A stretch of DNA of 64,000 bases. Source: CAIQPS01 sp964631965. GTDB lineage: Bacteria > Actinomycetota > Thermoleophilia > RBG-16-64-13. The stretch is from positions 1 to 64,000 of the forward strand of contig CAZWAR010000002.1 of NCBI GenBank assembly GCA_964631965.1. Reading direction: 5' to 3'. The translations under genes were made by a program, and so were the position numbers. The notes under the pieces were generated by a model. That model saw only the letters and a list, made by a program, of their open reading frames with translations, was not told where the DNA came from and ran no database searches. This document shows positions 14,426 through 23,057 of the stretch, in pieces; position 1 is the first letter of the stretch, and each line of letters opens with the position of its first letter.

Positions 14426-17029
14426 ATGGCTGAATCACGACGGGCGGTCCCGCTACTGGCGACGCGCGATCTCGTCCTCTTTCCGGGGATGCTGGCCCCT
14501 ATCTTCGTGGAACGGGACAAGGGCGTCCGGGCGCTCGAGCAGACGGCGCAGACGGGGGGCATGCTGGTGATGGCCGCTCAGAAGTCGGCTGCCACCGACG
14601 AGCCCGAACCCGAGGACATCTACTCCGTGGGTACGCTCGCCAAGGTCGTGCAGTTCTCCCGCCTGTCGGACGGCACCCTCAAGGCCCTCATCGAGGGCCG
14701 GGAGCGGGTGAGCATCGACTCCTACCAGGCCACGCAGCCCCTCTTCACAGTGCGCTACACGCCCATGGACAGCAAGGTTCCGCCCAAGTGGCCCCGCATG
14801 CGGGCTCTTATGGACTCGGTGGCCCGCGAGTTCGCCGCCTATGTGGGACAGACTCCGCAGCTTCCCGAGGAGGCGGAAACCGCCCTGGAGACGGTTACCG
14901 ACCCGGACAGCATGGTGAACGTCATCGCCTCCAACCTGATGATCGGCGCCGATCGCAAACAGGAATTGCTTGAAGGCGAGGAGCCCGAGGCGCGTCTGCT
15001 GCTGCTGCTCGAGACCCTCATACAGGAGAACGAGTTTATCGCGCTCGAGAACGAGATATCAGAGCGGGTTCACGACAGCTTCGAACGTCAGCAGCGCAGG
15101 GTGTTCCTGCACGAGCGGCTCAAAGTGCTGCAGGAGGAACTGGGCGAGGAGGGCGAGGAGGACACTGAGCGCGGCGCCTATCTGAAACAACTCGAGGCCA
15201 AGAAACTGCCGGAGGCCGCGGCGGTGGCGCTCACCAAGGAGATCAGGCGGCTCGGTGATCTGCCGCCGCTCTCCGCCGAGGTGGCCGTGGCCAAGACCTA
15301 TCTCGACACCGCGCTCGGCCTGCCCTGGGGCACCCGTTCCGGGTCGGCCATCCCCGATGTGGCCGCGGTGGCCCGGGTCCTCGACGAGACCCACTACGGG
15401 CTGAAGAACGTCAAGGATCGCATCGTCGAGTATCTGGCGGTGGCATCACTGCGCGGCGGCACGCCCCCCAATGCCATACTCTGTCTGGTCGGCCCGCCGG
15501 GCGTGGGCAAGACCTCGGTGGCTATGGCGACCGCGAAAGGCCTCGAGCGTCCGCTGCAGCGCATCAGCCTGGGCGGGGTGCGCGACGAAGGCGAGATTCG
15601 CGGGCACCGCAAGACGTACGTGGGAGCGATGCCCGGCCGCATCATCGATGCCCTGAAGAGGGCGGGGGTGGACGATCCGGTGATCGTCCTCGACGAGATA
15701 GACAAGATGGAGGCCGACTGGCGGGGCGACCCGGCCGCCGCTCTCATGGAGGTCCTCGACCCGGTGCAGAACCGGGCCTTCCGCGACAACTATCTGGAGC
15801 TCGAGTACGACCTCTCGCACGTGTTCTTCATCGCCACGGCGAACTACGAGGAGGACATCCCCGAGACTCTGTTCGACCGCATGGAGGTCATCCGTCTGCC
15901 CGGCTACACCGACCGGGAGAAGCTGGAGATTGCCACCCGGCATCTCATCCCCAAGATTGCAGAGGAGAGTGGGCTGCAGGACCTGGGGAACGTGTTCACG
16001 AACGCAGCTATCCGAGCGCTGATCCGGGAGTACACCCGAGAGGCCGGCGTTCGAGAGATGGCCAGGCTCATCGGCAAGGTATACCGGCGTCTGGCCCGCA
16101 TGAAGGTGGAGGGCAAGACGCTGCCCAGGAGGGTGACGCCATCCCAGTTGGCGCAACGGGTCGGCCCGGCGCCGTTCCTGTCCGCTCGCTTGGCCACGGA
16201 GCCGCTCGTGGGGGTCAGTCTGGGCCTGGCCTACACAGGGGCCGGGGGCGACGTGCTGCGCATCGAATGCGTGGTCACCCCGGGCAAGGGCGACTTCCAT
16301 CTGACCGGCCAGATCGGTGAGATCATGCAGGAGAGCGTCACTGCCGGGTGGGGATATCTCAAGACGGCCCTCGTGCGCGACCCCGACCTCAACGCCTTGT
16401 GGATGGAATCGCCAGGCCGCGCTTACCTGCTCGACAACTACCAGGCGCCCGAGCCGCCCGAGGACGAGCGCGGGCACGGGAGTAACGACCTCCGTCGGCC
16501 CGGCGGTCGGGTGATCGAGACGGCGGGAGCTCCCGAACCGGGCTTCCGCCCTGAGGAGCCGGCAGCCGAAGCCGAGGCGGCCCAGGCGTCGGATCACGAG
16601 ATCCTGTCTGCGCTCGAGGTGCGGATGCACTTCCCCGAAGGGTCGGTTCCCAAGGAAGGCCCCTCCGCGGGGATCGCCGTGGCCACCGCCCTGCTCTCCG
16701 CCCTGCTGCAGGTGCCGGTGCGGCCGCTCATCGCGCTGAGCGGCGAGATCACCCTCACTGGGCAGGTGTTGCCGGTGGGCGGTCTCAAGGAGAAGATGCT
16801 GGCCGCGCTGCGAGAGGGAGTGCAGCAGGTTGTCTTGCCTCGGACGGTAGCGCCGGAGATCCGGGAGTTGGCTTCTGAGCTCAAGAAGGGGCTGGAGATC
16901 ATCTACGTAGACAGGTATCTTGACGCGCTGCCCTACGTCCTGGACGTAGGTACCGAGGGGGCCGGAGATGGCGGCGAGGCCGGCCCCGGCGAACCGACCG
17001 GCGAAAAGGAGGGGACGAACAAGGCATGA
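14426..17029 (+). CDS. lon: ATP-dependent protease Lon (LonA type) with an insertion in the peptidase domain
   Basis: 867 residues. Substrate-binding LON-N domain at about 1-200 (VPLLATRDLVLFPGM), coiled coil, AAA+ domain with Walker A GPPGVGKT at ~354 and Walker B VIVLDEIDKM, then the peptidase domain from ~590. The catalytic dyad is Ser746 (PKEGPSAG) and Lys789 (GGLKEK), 43 residues apart as in E. coli Lon. Between the ESVTAGWGYLKTAL helix (~637-650) and the Ser strand there are roughly 70 more residues than in typical Lon, Pro/Glu/Ala-rich in part. The 3' end overlaps valS by 4 nt. It degrades damaged and regulatory proteins. Confidence 0.93.
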   Translation: MAESRRAVPLLATRDLVLFPGMLAPIFVERDKGVRALEQTAQTGGMLVMAAQKSAATDEPEPEDIYSVGTLAKVVQFSRLSDGTLKALIEGRERVSIDSYQATQPLFTVRYTPMDSKVPPKWPRMRALMDSVAREFAAYVGQTPQLPEEAETALETVTDPDSMVNVIASNLMIGADRKQELLEGEEPEARLLLLLETLIQENEFIALENEISERVHDSFERQQRRVFLHERLKVLQEELGEEGEEDTERGAYLKQLEAKKLPEAAAVALTKEIRRLGDLPPLSAEVAVAKTYLDTALGLPWGTRSGSAIPDVAAVARVLDETHYGLKNVKDRIVEYLAVASLRGGTPPNAILCLVGPPGVGKTSVAMATAKGLERPLQRISLGGVRDEGEIRGHRKTYVGAMPGRIIDALKRAGVDDPVIVLDEIDKMEADWRGDPAAALMEVLDPVQNRAFRDNYLELEYDLSHVFFIATANYEEDIPETLFDRMEVIRLPGYTDREKLEIATRHLIPKIAEESGLQDLGNVFTNAAIRALIREYTREAGVREMARLIGKVYRRLARMKVEGKTLPRRVTPSQLAQRVGPAPFLSARLATEPLVGVSLGLAYTGAGGDVLRIECVVTPGKGDFHLTGQIGEIMQESVTAGWGYLKTALVRDPDLNALWMESPGRAYLLDNYQAPEPPEDERGHGSNDLRRPGGRVIETAGAPEPGFRPEEPAAEAEAAQASDHEILSALEVRMHFPEGSVPKEGPSAGIAVATALLSALLQVPVRPLIALSGEITLTGQVLPVGGLKEKMLAALREGVQQVVLPRTVAPEIRELASELKKGLEIIYVDRYLDALPYVLDVGTEGAGDGGEAGPGEPTGEKEGTNKA

Positions 17030-19722
17030 CGGACGTGAGCATGGAGGCGCGCTACGCCCCCCACGAGGTGGAGGAGCGGCTCATGAAGGGATGGCTGGCG
17101 CGGCATGCCTTCCGCGCTTCGGCCAAGGACCCCCGGCCTCCGTACGTCATCTCCATCCCGCCGCCGAATGTCACCGGTTCGCTCCACATGGGGCACGCTC
17201 TCAACGACACCATCCAGGACATCCTCATTCGCTATCACCACCTGCGGGGCTACAACACGCTGTGGGTGGTCGGCACCGACCACGCGGGTATCGCCACCCA
17301 GAACAAGGTGGAGGGACAATTGGCAGGCGAAGGCCTGCGGAAGGAGGACCTGGGGCGGGAGCAGTTCGAGAAGCGGGTGTGGAAGTGGCGCGCCGAATAC
17401 GGTTCAACCATCATCCACCAGCTCAAGCGCCTGGGCTGTGCCTGCGACTACGAGGAAGAGCGCTTCACCATGGACGAGGGCTACCGCGAGGCGGTGGCCA
17501 AGGTGTTCGTGGACCTCTACGAGAAGGGTGACATCTACCGCGACGTTTACCTGGTGAACTGGTGCACCCGGTGCGGCTCGGCGATCTCCGACCTCGAGGT
17601 GGAGCACGAGGACCGGGCGGCCTTCCTCTACCATGTGAAGTACCCGGTTGCGGCATCCAACGAGTTCCTCACCGTGGCCACCACTCGCCCGGAGACCATC
17701 CTGGGCGATACCGCCGTAGCGGTGAACCCCAAGGATCCACGTTACGGCCGGTTCGTCGGTAAGACCGCCATCGTGCCGCTGATGGGGCGGGAAGTGCCGA
17801 TCATAGCCGACGAGCATGTGGACGTCGGCTTCGGCACGGGTGCCCTCAAGATCACGCCGGCCCACGACCCCGACGACTTCGAGATCGGTATCCGCCATGG
17901 CCTGCCGAGCGTCTCCGTGATCGGCCTGGATGGGCTCATGACGGCCGACGCGGGCGAGTTCAAAGGCATGTCGGCTGCGGAGGCCCGCGAGGCGGTTGTC
18001 AAGCGGCTGGAAGATGAGGGCCTGTTCGTCAAGGCCGAGGACTACAAGCACGCGGTTGGCACCTGCTATCGCTGCGGCACCACGATCGAGCCGCTCCTTT
18101 CGTTGCAGTGGTTCATGGACATGAAGCGCCTGGCCGAGCCGGCCATCAAGGCGGTGGAGGACGGGCGGGTGAAGTTCCATCCGGCCCGCTGGGGTGACGT
18201 CTACCTCGAGTGGATGCGCGGCATCCGGCCCTGGTGCGTCAGCCGGCAGCTCTGGTGGGGGCATCGCATTCCCGCATACTTCTGCGAGGCCTGCGACCAC
18301 GTCATGGTGTCTGTCGCTGTTCCGGAGACGTGCGACAGGTGTGGCGGCCCGGTGCGGCCGGAGGAGGATGTGCTCGACACCTGGTTCAGCTCGCAGCTCT
18401 GGCCCTTCGCCACCCTCGGCTGGCCCGAGGAGACGGAGCGCCTCGAGGCCTTCTATCCGACGACGGTCCTCTCCACCGCGCGCGACATCATCTACCTCTG
18501 GGTGGCCCGGATGATCATGATGGGCCTCGAATATCGTGACGATGTCCCGTTCCGTGACGTCATCATCCACCCGACGGTGCTGGCCGCCGACGGGCGGCGC
18601 ATGAGCAAGAGTTTGGGGACAGGGGTGGATCCCCTCGAGTTGATCGCCGACTACGGAGCCGACGCCACTCGCTTCGGCTTGGCGTACATGGCTTCGGTGC
18701 AGGATGTTCGCTTCAGCGCGGAGCGCATCGAGATGGGGCGGAACTTCGCCAACAAGACGTGGAACGCGTCCCGGCTGATCCTGCAGGGCGCCGAGGCGGC
18801 GGCGGGCCGCACCGGCGGTGGCCCGCGGGTGGAATTGGCCACTCCCGCCGACCGCTGGATCTTCAGCCGTCTTGCGACAGTCTGCGCCGAGACCGCCTCC
18901 CTCTACGAAAGCTATGAGTTCGATGACGTAGCTCGGGTGCTCTATCGGTTCGTCTGGAACGAGGTCTGCGACTGGTATCTGGAGATTGCCAAGTCCCGCC
19001 TCTACAGCGAGGATCCCGCCGAGCGCCTGCAGGTGAGCGGAAACCTCTTCGTCCTGCTCGAAGCGGTGATGATCATGTTGCACCCTGTGATGCCGTTCAT
19101 CACCGAGGAGATCTACGGCTTCCTACCTCAGGTGCAGGCGGGGCTCCGGCCGGCCAGCATCTTCGACGCGATGTATCCCGAGGCTCCCGCCGAATGGTCG
19201 GATCCGGCTGCCGAGGTGGCCATGGAGGCCTTTACATCGGTCGTTGCCGGACTGCGGTCGGCCAGGGAGGAGCTAGGGCTCACTCGCGACGTGACCGGCC
19301 GGGTGGCTCTGCTGGAGACCGAGGCCGGGGCGGCCGCCGGCCTGGTGGAGCTGCCGGATGCCGTACGGCAACTATGCGGCTGCGAGATCGTGGCGGTTCA
19401 CAAACTGGGGGAGCGACCGGCGGGCCGGTTCGCCTCGGTCGAAGGACCAGGCGTGAAGGCTATGCTCGACCTCGAGGGTGTGGTGGATGTGGAACGCGAG
19501 GCTGAACGCCTCCTGACCAAGGCTCGAAAGGCGCACTCGGAAGCAGCCAAAGCGCGGGGCAAGCTCGGCAACCAGGGTTTTGTGGCCAAGGCGCCCGAAG
19601 CGGTCGTGGCCGAAGAGCGCGCCCGCTTGGCGGCCGCAGAAGCGGCTCTTGAGGAAGTGCGTCGGTCGTACGAGGAGCGCGTCGGCGGGCGACTGGCGCT
19701 GCCGGGGGAGGAAGATCGGTGA
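17026..19722 (+). CDS. valS: Valine--tRNA ligase
   Basis: 898 residues, a normal length. Class I synthetase: the HIGH equivalent HMGH is at 54-57 (PNVTGSLHMGHAL) and the KMSKS equivalent at ~526 (RRMSKSLGTG). The CP1 editing domain lies between them, with TTRPETILGDTAVAV. Zn-type cysteine pairs (CTRCG, CYRCG, CEACDHV, CDRCGGPV) are present. The C-terminal ~70 residues form the coiled-coil arm of bacterial ValRS. It charges tRNA-Val and clears mischarged Thr. The start overlaps the lon stop by 4 nt (ATGA) and the end overlaps folC by 4 nt (GTGA). Confidence 0.97.
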   Translation: MTDVSMEARYAPHEVEERLMKGWLARHAFRASAKDPRPPYVISIPPPNVTGSLHMGHALNDTIQDILIRYHHLRGYNTLWVVGTDHAGIATQNKVEGQLAGEGLRKEDLGREQFEKRVWKWRAEYGSTIIHQLKRLGCACDYEEERFTMDEGYREAVAKVFVDLYEKGDIYRDVYLVNWCTRCGSAISDLEVEHEDRAAFLYHVKYPVAASNEFLTVATTRPETILGDTAVAVNPKDPRYGRFVGKTAIVPLMGREVPIIADEHVDVGFGTGALKITPAHDPDDFEIGIRHGLPSVSVIGLDGLMTADAGEFKGMSAAEAREAVVKRLEDEGLFVKAEDYKHAVGTCYRCGTTIEPLLSLQWFMDMKRLAEPAIKAVEDGRVKFHPARWGDVYLEWMRGIRPWCVSRQLWWGHRIPAYFCEACDHVMVSVAVPETCDRCGGPVRPEEDVLDTWFSSQLWPFATLGWPEETERLEAFYPTTVLSTARDIIYLWVARMIMMGLEYRDDVPFRDVIIHPTVLAADGRRMSKSLGTGVDPLELIADYGADATRFGLAYMASVQDVRFSAERIEMGRNFANKTWNASRLILQGAEAAAGRTGGGPRVELATPADRWIFSRLATVCAETASLYESYEFDDVARVLYRFVWNEVCDWYLEIAKSRLYSEDPAERLQVSGNLFVLLEAVMIMLHPVMPFITEEIYGFLPQVQAGLRPASIFDAMYPEAPAEWSDPAAEVAMEAFTSVVAGLRSAREELGLTRDVTGRVALLETEAGAAAGLVELPDAVRQLCGCEIVAVHKLGERPAGRFASVEGPGVKAMLDLEGVVDVEREAERLLTKARKAHSEAAKARGKLGNQGFVAKAPEAVVAEERARLAAAEAALEEVRRSYEERVGGRLALPGEEDR

Positions 19723-21011
19723 GCACCTACAACCCGTCCGAGATCTGGGAGTACGTCAACGGTCTCGAGCGGCTCGGCACCCGGCTGGGGCTCGAGCGGA
19801 TGGAGCGGCTGGTGGAGGCCCTCGGATCCCCCCAGAAGGCATACCGTACCATTCACGTGGTCGGCACGAACGGCAAGACGTCGACCACCAGGTTCGTCTC
19901 AGCTCTCTTGCAGGCTCGGGGGCACAGAGTGGGGGCCTACATCTCCCCGCACCTCGTCAGTCTTGCCGAGCGGCAGATGGTGGACTCCGTCCCCTCGAGT
20001 GATGAGGAGTTCTGCAACGTCGTCGCGCGCATCCGCCCGGTCGTCGAGCGACTGGAGAAGACCTTCGAGCCGGACGAAAGGCTCACCCAGTTCGAGGTCC
20101 TCACGGCAGCCGCTTTCTTGTACTTCAAGGAACAGGGTTGCGACGTCGCCGTCGTCGAGGCGGGTCTGGGGGGGCGGCTGGACGCGACGGCGGTCCTCGA
20201 ATCCGATGTGCAAGTGTTGACCAGCATCGGTCTCGAGCACACCGAGCTGCTCGGGGATACAACTCTCGACATCCTGCGGGAGAAGCAGGCGGTGATCCCT
20301 CCGGGCGGCAAGGTGGTCGCGGGAGTCCTGAGCCCGGACCTCAAGACGGAGCTGAAGGCCTTTTGCTCTGCTCGTGGTGCCGACTGCCACTTCTTCGGCG
20401 ACGACATCGTCGTGCTCGCCGAGGCCCGGGGCGATTCGTTCGACATATTCGGACTCCATGGTTGCTACATGGACGTCCGTCTGAGGGTCCTCGGAGGCTA
20501 TCAACGAGTGAACGCGGCGGTCTCGGTGGCCGCGGTCGAGTTGTTCGAGGGTGAGGAACTGGATGCGGACATGGTCCGGGCGGCTCTCGCCTCCACCTCT
20601 GCTCCGGGTCGCCTGGAGATCGTCAGCACGCAGCCGCTCTGCATCTTCGACGGCTCCCACAACCCGCCCGGGATGGAGGAGACGATGCGTTCCTTGGATC
20701 CTATCCTGGAGCGGAGGCGTCTCATCGCCGTTGTGTCTATCCTGAGTGACAAGGACGCCGCACAGATGATCCGTCATCTGGCTCCGCGCTGCGACATCAT
20801 CTTCGCCACTCAGAGTTCGAGCCCTAGAGCCTTGCCGGCGGAGGACCTGGCGCTGCTCATTTCCGATCTCGATGGAGATGCCGAGGTCTTCGTGGATCCC
20901 GATCCGCACTCCGCCATGGTGAGCGCCTACCGGCTGGCCACGTCGAACCAGGTGGTCCTGGTCACGGGGTCGTTGACGGTCATTGCGGATCTCAAGCGGA
21001 GGATGAACTAG
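19719..21011 (+). CDS. folC: Bifunctional folylpolyglutamate synthase/dihydrofolate synthase
   Basis: 430 residues, GTG start overlapping valS. Mur-ligase fold: P-loop VGTNGKTSTT at about 46-55, SPHLVSLAERQ (folate-binding SPHL), EAGLGGRLDATAVL and DGSHNPPGME in the C-terminal domain. It adds glutamate to folates, and in many bacteria also to dihydropteroate. The valS-folC order is common in Gram-positive bacteria. Whether both activities are present cannot be told by eye. Confidence 0.93.
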   Translation: MSTYNPSEIWEYVNGLERLGTRLGLERMERLVEALGSPQKAYRTIHVVGTNGKTSTTRFVSALLQARGHRVGAYISPHLVSLAERQMVDSVPSSDEEFCNVVARIRPVVERLEKTFEPDERLTQFEVLTAAAFLYFKEQGCDVAVVEAGLGGRLDATAVLESDVQVLTSIGLEHTELLGDTTLDILREKQAVIPPGGKVVAGVLSPDLKTELKAFCSARGADCHFFGDDIVVLAEARGDSFDIFGLHGCYMDVRLRVLGGYQRVNAAVSVAAVELFEGEELDADMVRAALASTSAPGRLEIVSTQPLCIFDGSHNPPGMEETMRSLDPILERRRLIAVVSILSDKDAAQMIRHLAPRCDIIFATQSSSPRALPAEDLALLISDLDGDAEVFVDPDPHSAMVSAYRLATSNQVVLVTGSLTVIADLKRRMN

Positions 21012-21014
21012 ACC

Positions 21015-21137
21015 TTGATCAAGCGCCAGAAAGCAGGTAAATCAGGGCACGCCGTCTTTATCGGCGTTCTGCTTGTGGCAATCACGGTTGTGGTATTTTT
21101 TACCCTTGGCTACGTGCTTGCACGAGTCCTGATATAG
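21015..21137 (+). CDS. Small single-pass membrane protein (40 residues)
   Basis: A TTG start lies 3 nt after the folC stop with GGAGGA about 11 nt upstream. The frame encodes a basic N terminus (MIKRQKAGKSGH) and one clear hydrophobic helix (AVFIGVLLVAITVVVFFTLGY), ending LARVLI. The next gene begins 10 nt after its stop. The tight spacing and good membrane helix support a real gene, but I know of no family. Confidence 0.5.
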   Translation: MIKRQKAGKSGHAVFIGVLLVAITVVVFFTLGYVLARVLI

Positions 21138-21147
21138 GGGGCAGAAG

Positions 21148-21657
21148 GTGGATAACGTCTTCGAGACCATCAATAGGATCATCGGCTCCCCATATTGGAT
21201 GCTCGCGGTCTACATCATCCTCTTCTGCCTGACGGTGCTCTGGCTGGTGCTGGCCTTCTGGACCTACAAGGACGCGCGCAAGCGCATCGACGACCCCGTC
21301 ATCGTGGGGGTGGCTGTCCTCTGCTCCCTTCTGCTGCCGTACATCGGCACTCTCATATACGCTATTCTGCGGCCGGCCGAATACCTGGCGGAGGCCCGGG
21401 AGCGGGAGTTGGAGATCCGGGCGATGGAGCAGGAGCTGCACACCCTGCGCGCCTGCCCGTCGTGCGGTGAGGTCATCCGTCCCGACTATCTGGCCTGCCC
21501 GAGTTGCCGCCGGCCTCTCCGTACCGCCTGTCCGTATTGCGACCGGGTACTCGAGCCGGGCTGGAAGCTCTGTCCGTACTGCGCTCACGATCTGAAGAGC
21601 CGGCGGGTGCCGCCGCCGGTCGATGGCCCACCTGGCTTGATCGAAGTGCAGCAGTAG
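21148..21657 (+). CDS. Membrane protein with C-terminal double zinc ribbon
   Basis: 169 residues, GTG start with SD GGGGGCAGAAGG. Two transmembrane helices (about 16-40 and 50-73: YIILFCLTVLWLVLAFW and a second after DDPVIVG) are followed by a short charged helix. Two zinc-ribbon knuckle pairs follow: CPSCGE with CPSCRR, then CPYCDR with CPYCAH, eight cysteines in all. Double zinc ribbons usually mediate protein or nucleic-acid contacts. The function of this combination is unknown. It sits between folC and ndk. Confidence 0.7.
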   Translation: MDNVFETINRIIGSPYWMLAVYIILFCLTVLWLVLAFWTYKDARKRIDDPVIVGVAVLCSLLLPYIGTLIYAILRPAEYLAEARERELEIRAMEQELHTLRACPSCGEVIRPDYLACPSCRRPLRTACPYCDRVLEPGWKLCPYCAHDLKSRRVPPPVDGPPGLIEVQQ

Positions 21658-21754
21658 CCCCTGGCATTTCGAGAGTTTCTGCAGGAGGGTGCGCCGCCGG
21701 GTCCGCGCGGTCTCGGGTAGAATGAGGCCGCCCGGAACAACTACCGTGGAGGAA

Positions 21755-22177
21755 ATGGTGGAACGTACGTTGGTGCTCGTCAAACCCAGCGGCATAGCTC
21801 GCGGCCTGGTCGGCGAGGTCATCAGCCGCATCGAGCGCAGGGGTCTGATCGTGAGGGCGGCCAGGATGCTCATGGTCACCCGCGACATGGCCGAGCGGCA
21901 CTACGCCGAGCACGAGGGGAAAGACTTCTACCCCGATCTCGTGGACCACATCACCTCCGCTCCCATTTTCGCGATGGTCGTCGAAGGTCCAGAGGCGGTC
22001 CGGGTGGTCCGCATGATGATGGGTGCGACGAACCCTCTGGAGGCGGCTCCGGGAACGGTGCGCGGCGATTTCGGGCTGTCCGTGCGCCACAACGTGGTGC
22101 ACAGCGCCGACAGTCTGGCGAGTGCCCAACGCGAGATCGGGATATTCTTTCCCGAAGGCGTCGACCTCCTAGGCTAG
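21755..22177 (+). CDS. ndk: Nucleoside diphosphate kinase, with altered active-site neighbourhood
   Basis: 140 residues from ATG 21755 (GTG 21758 is an alternative; SD GGAGG is very close). It transfers phosphate between NTPs and NDPs through a phospho-histidine. Conserved blocks: RGLVGEVISRIERRG, HYAEHEGKDFYPDLVDHITS and GATNPLEAAPGTVRGDFG. The catalytic His is in NVVHSADS. The usual NxxHGSDS has become HSAD, so the Ser that supports the catalytic His is Ala. The KPDG motif near the N terminus reads KPSG. Activity is therefore probable but worth testing. A TAGAAT at 21718-21723 may be its promoter. Confidence 0.85.
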   Translation: MVERTLVLVKPSGIARGLVGEVISRIERRGLIVRAARMLMVTRDMAERHYAEHEGKDFYPDLVDHITSAPIFAMVVEGPEAVRVVRMMMGATNPLEAAPGTVRGDFGLSVRHNVVHSADSLASAQREIGIFFPEGVDLLG

Positions 22178-22188
22178 TCGGTCCGCCG

Positions 22189-22836
22189 GTGGATCTCCGG
22201 CCGCCATTCCCGCCCGATTTCCGACTCTTCCTCGCGTCCCAGTCGCCGCGGCGCCGTTCCTTGCTGCGGGATATGGGGGTTCCACATGTGGTGGTGCGGT
22301 CCACCGCGGAGGAGGTTCTCCAGGGCAACGGTGCCGAGATGCTCGCGGCCGATAATGCTGCCGCGAAACTGAGAGCAGCGGTCCTGCCTATCGACGCCCC
22401 GGGTGGTGTCTTCGTACTTGCCACTGACACACTGGTCACCCTCGACAACAGGGTGATGGGCAAGCCGGCCACCCGCGACGAGGCGGCCGGCATGATCGGT
22501 GCCCTCTCGGGCAGGACGCATCAGGTGGTATCCGGCGTCGCTCTGTTGCGGACCGCCCGGTCTCCTGGGGCCAGGCCCGACGATGAGCTCAGGCTCGTGG
22601 CCACGGCGACCACGGACGTCACCTTCCTCGAACTGAGTTCCGCGCAGATCGAGGCATACCTCGACTCCGGCGAGTGGACCGACAAGGCGGGCGCCTACGG
22701 CGTGCAGGGCCTGGCCGGCCTGTTTGTGGCGGAGATACGCGGCGAATACAGCAATGTGGTGGGCCTACCCCTAGGCCTTCTGGCCCGCATGTTTCTCGAG
22801 GCTGGGTTCGACCTTCTTCGACGGCAATGGATATGA
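22189..22836 (+). CDS. maf: Maf family nucleotide pyrophosphatase
   Basis: 215 residues, GTG start 11 nt after ndk. Maf motifs: LASQSPRRRSLLRDMG at the N terminus, ATDTLV (catalytic Asp region), GKPATRDEA, DKAGAYGVQG and YSNVVGLPL. The family hydrolyses non-canonical NTPs, or dTTP and UTP, to monophosphates. In Gram-positives it often lies next to the mre genes, as here. An inserted loop (ARSPGARPDDELRL) lengthens it slightly relative to the common ~190 residues. Confidence 0.9.
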   Translation: MDLRPPFPPDFRLFLASQSPRRRSLLRDMGVPHVVVRSTAEEVLQGNGAEMLAADNAAAKLRAAVLPIDAPGGVFVLATDTLVTLDNRVMGKPATRDEAAGMIGALSGRTHQVVSGVALLRTARSPGARPDDELRLVATATTDVTFLELSSAQIEAYLDSGEWTDKAGAYGVQGLAGLFVAEIRGEYSNVVGLPLGLLARMFLEAGFDLLRRQWI

Positions 22837-22966
22837 AGGTCGCTGAAGAATGATGCTTCGCCCGGGTGCGACGGGGATGTCGGCACGAACGGACCAGAGG
22901 GAGCAGCGATGGGAGCGCTGTTGACGCCGGCATGGGACGCGCCGTGCCGTCGTCCGGGACCATGCT
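22837..22966. other. Gap upstream of the mreB promoter
   Basis: 130 nt between the maf stop and the mreB promoter dyad. I see no gene and no repeat. The maf transcript may end here. Confidence 0.4.
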
Positions 22967-23001
22967 CTGCCGAGGCTTGGTTCTTCGGCAGCCTGTATAA
23001 T
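22967..23001 (+). promoter_or_regulatory. mreB promoter: perfect TATAAT with an upstream inverted repeat
   Basis: TATAAT at 22996-23001 is the best -10 hexamer in the window. A 7-bp perfect dyad, CTGCCGA (22967-22973) and TCGGCAG (22985-22991) with an 11-nt spacer, covers the -35 region and ends 4 nt before the -10. No consensus -35 is visible, so the dyad may bind a regulator. The predicted leader to the mreB start is about 50 nt. Confidence 0.55.
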
Positions 23002-23057
23002 GTGCGGACGCCCCAGGAGCACTCGGGGGGCTTGAGCAGCGTGAGGGAGGTACGGCC

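Noticed and set aside
17404..19083. 559-codon minus-strand frame opposite valS
   Set aside because: High-GC codon bias opens long antisense frames. valS has full catalytic motifs on the plus strand; the antisense product has no similarity and a His/Arg/Gly-heavy composition.
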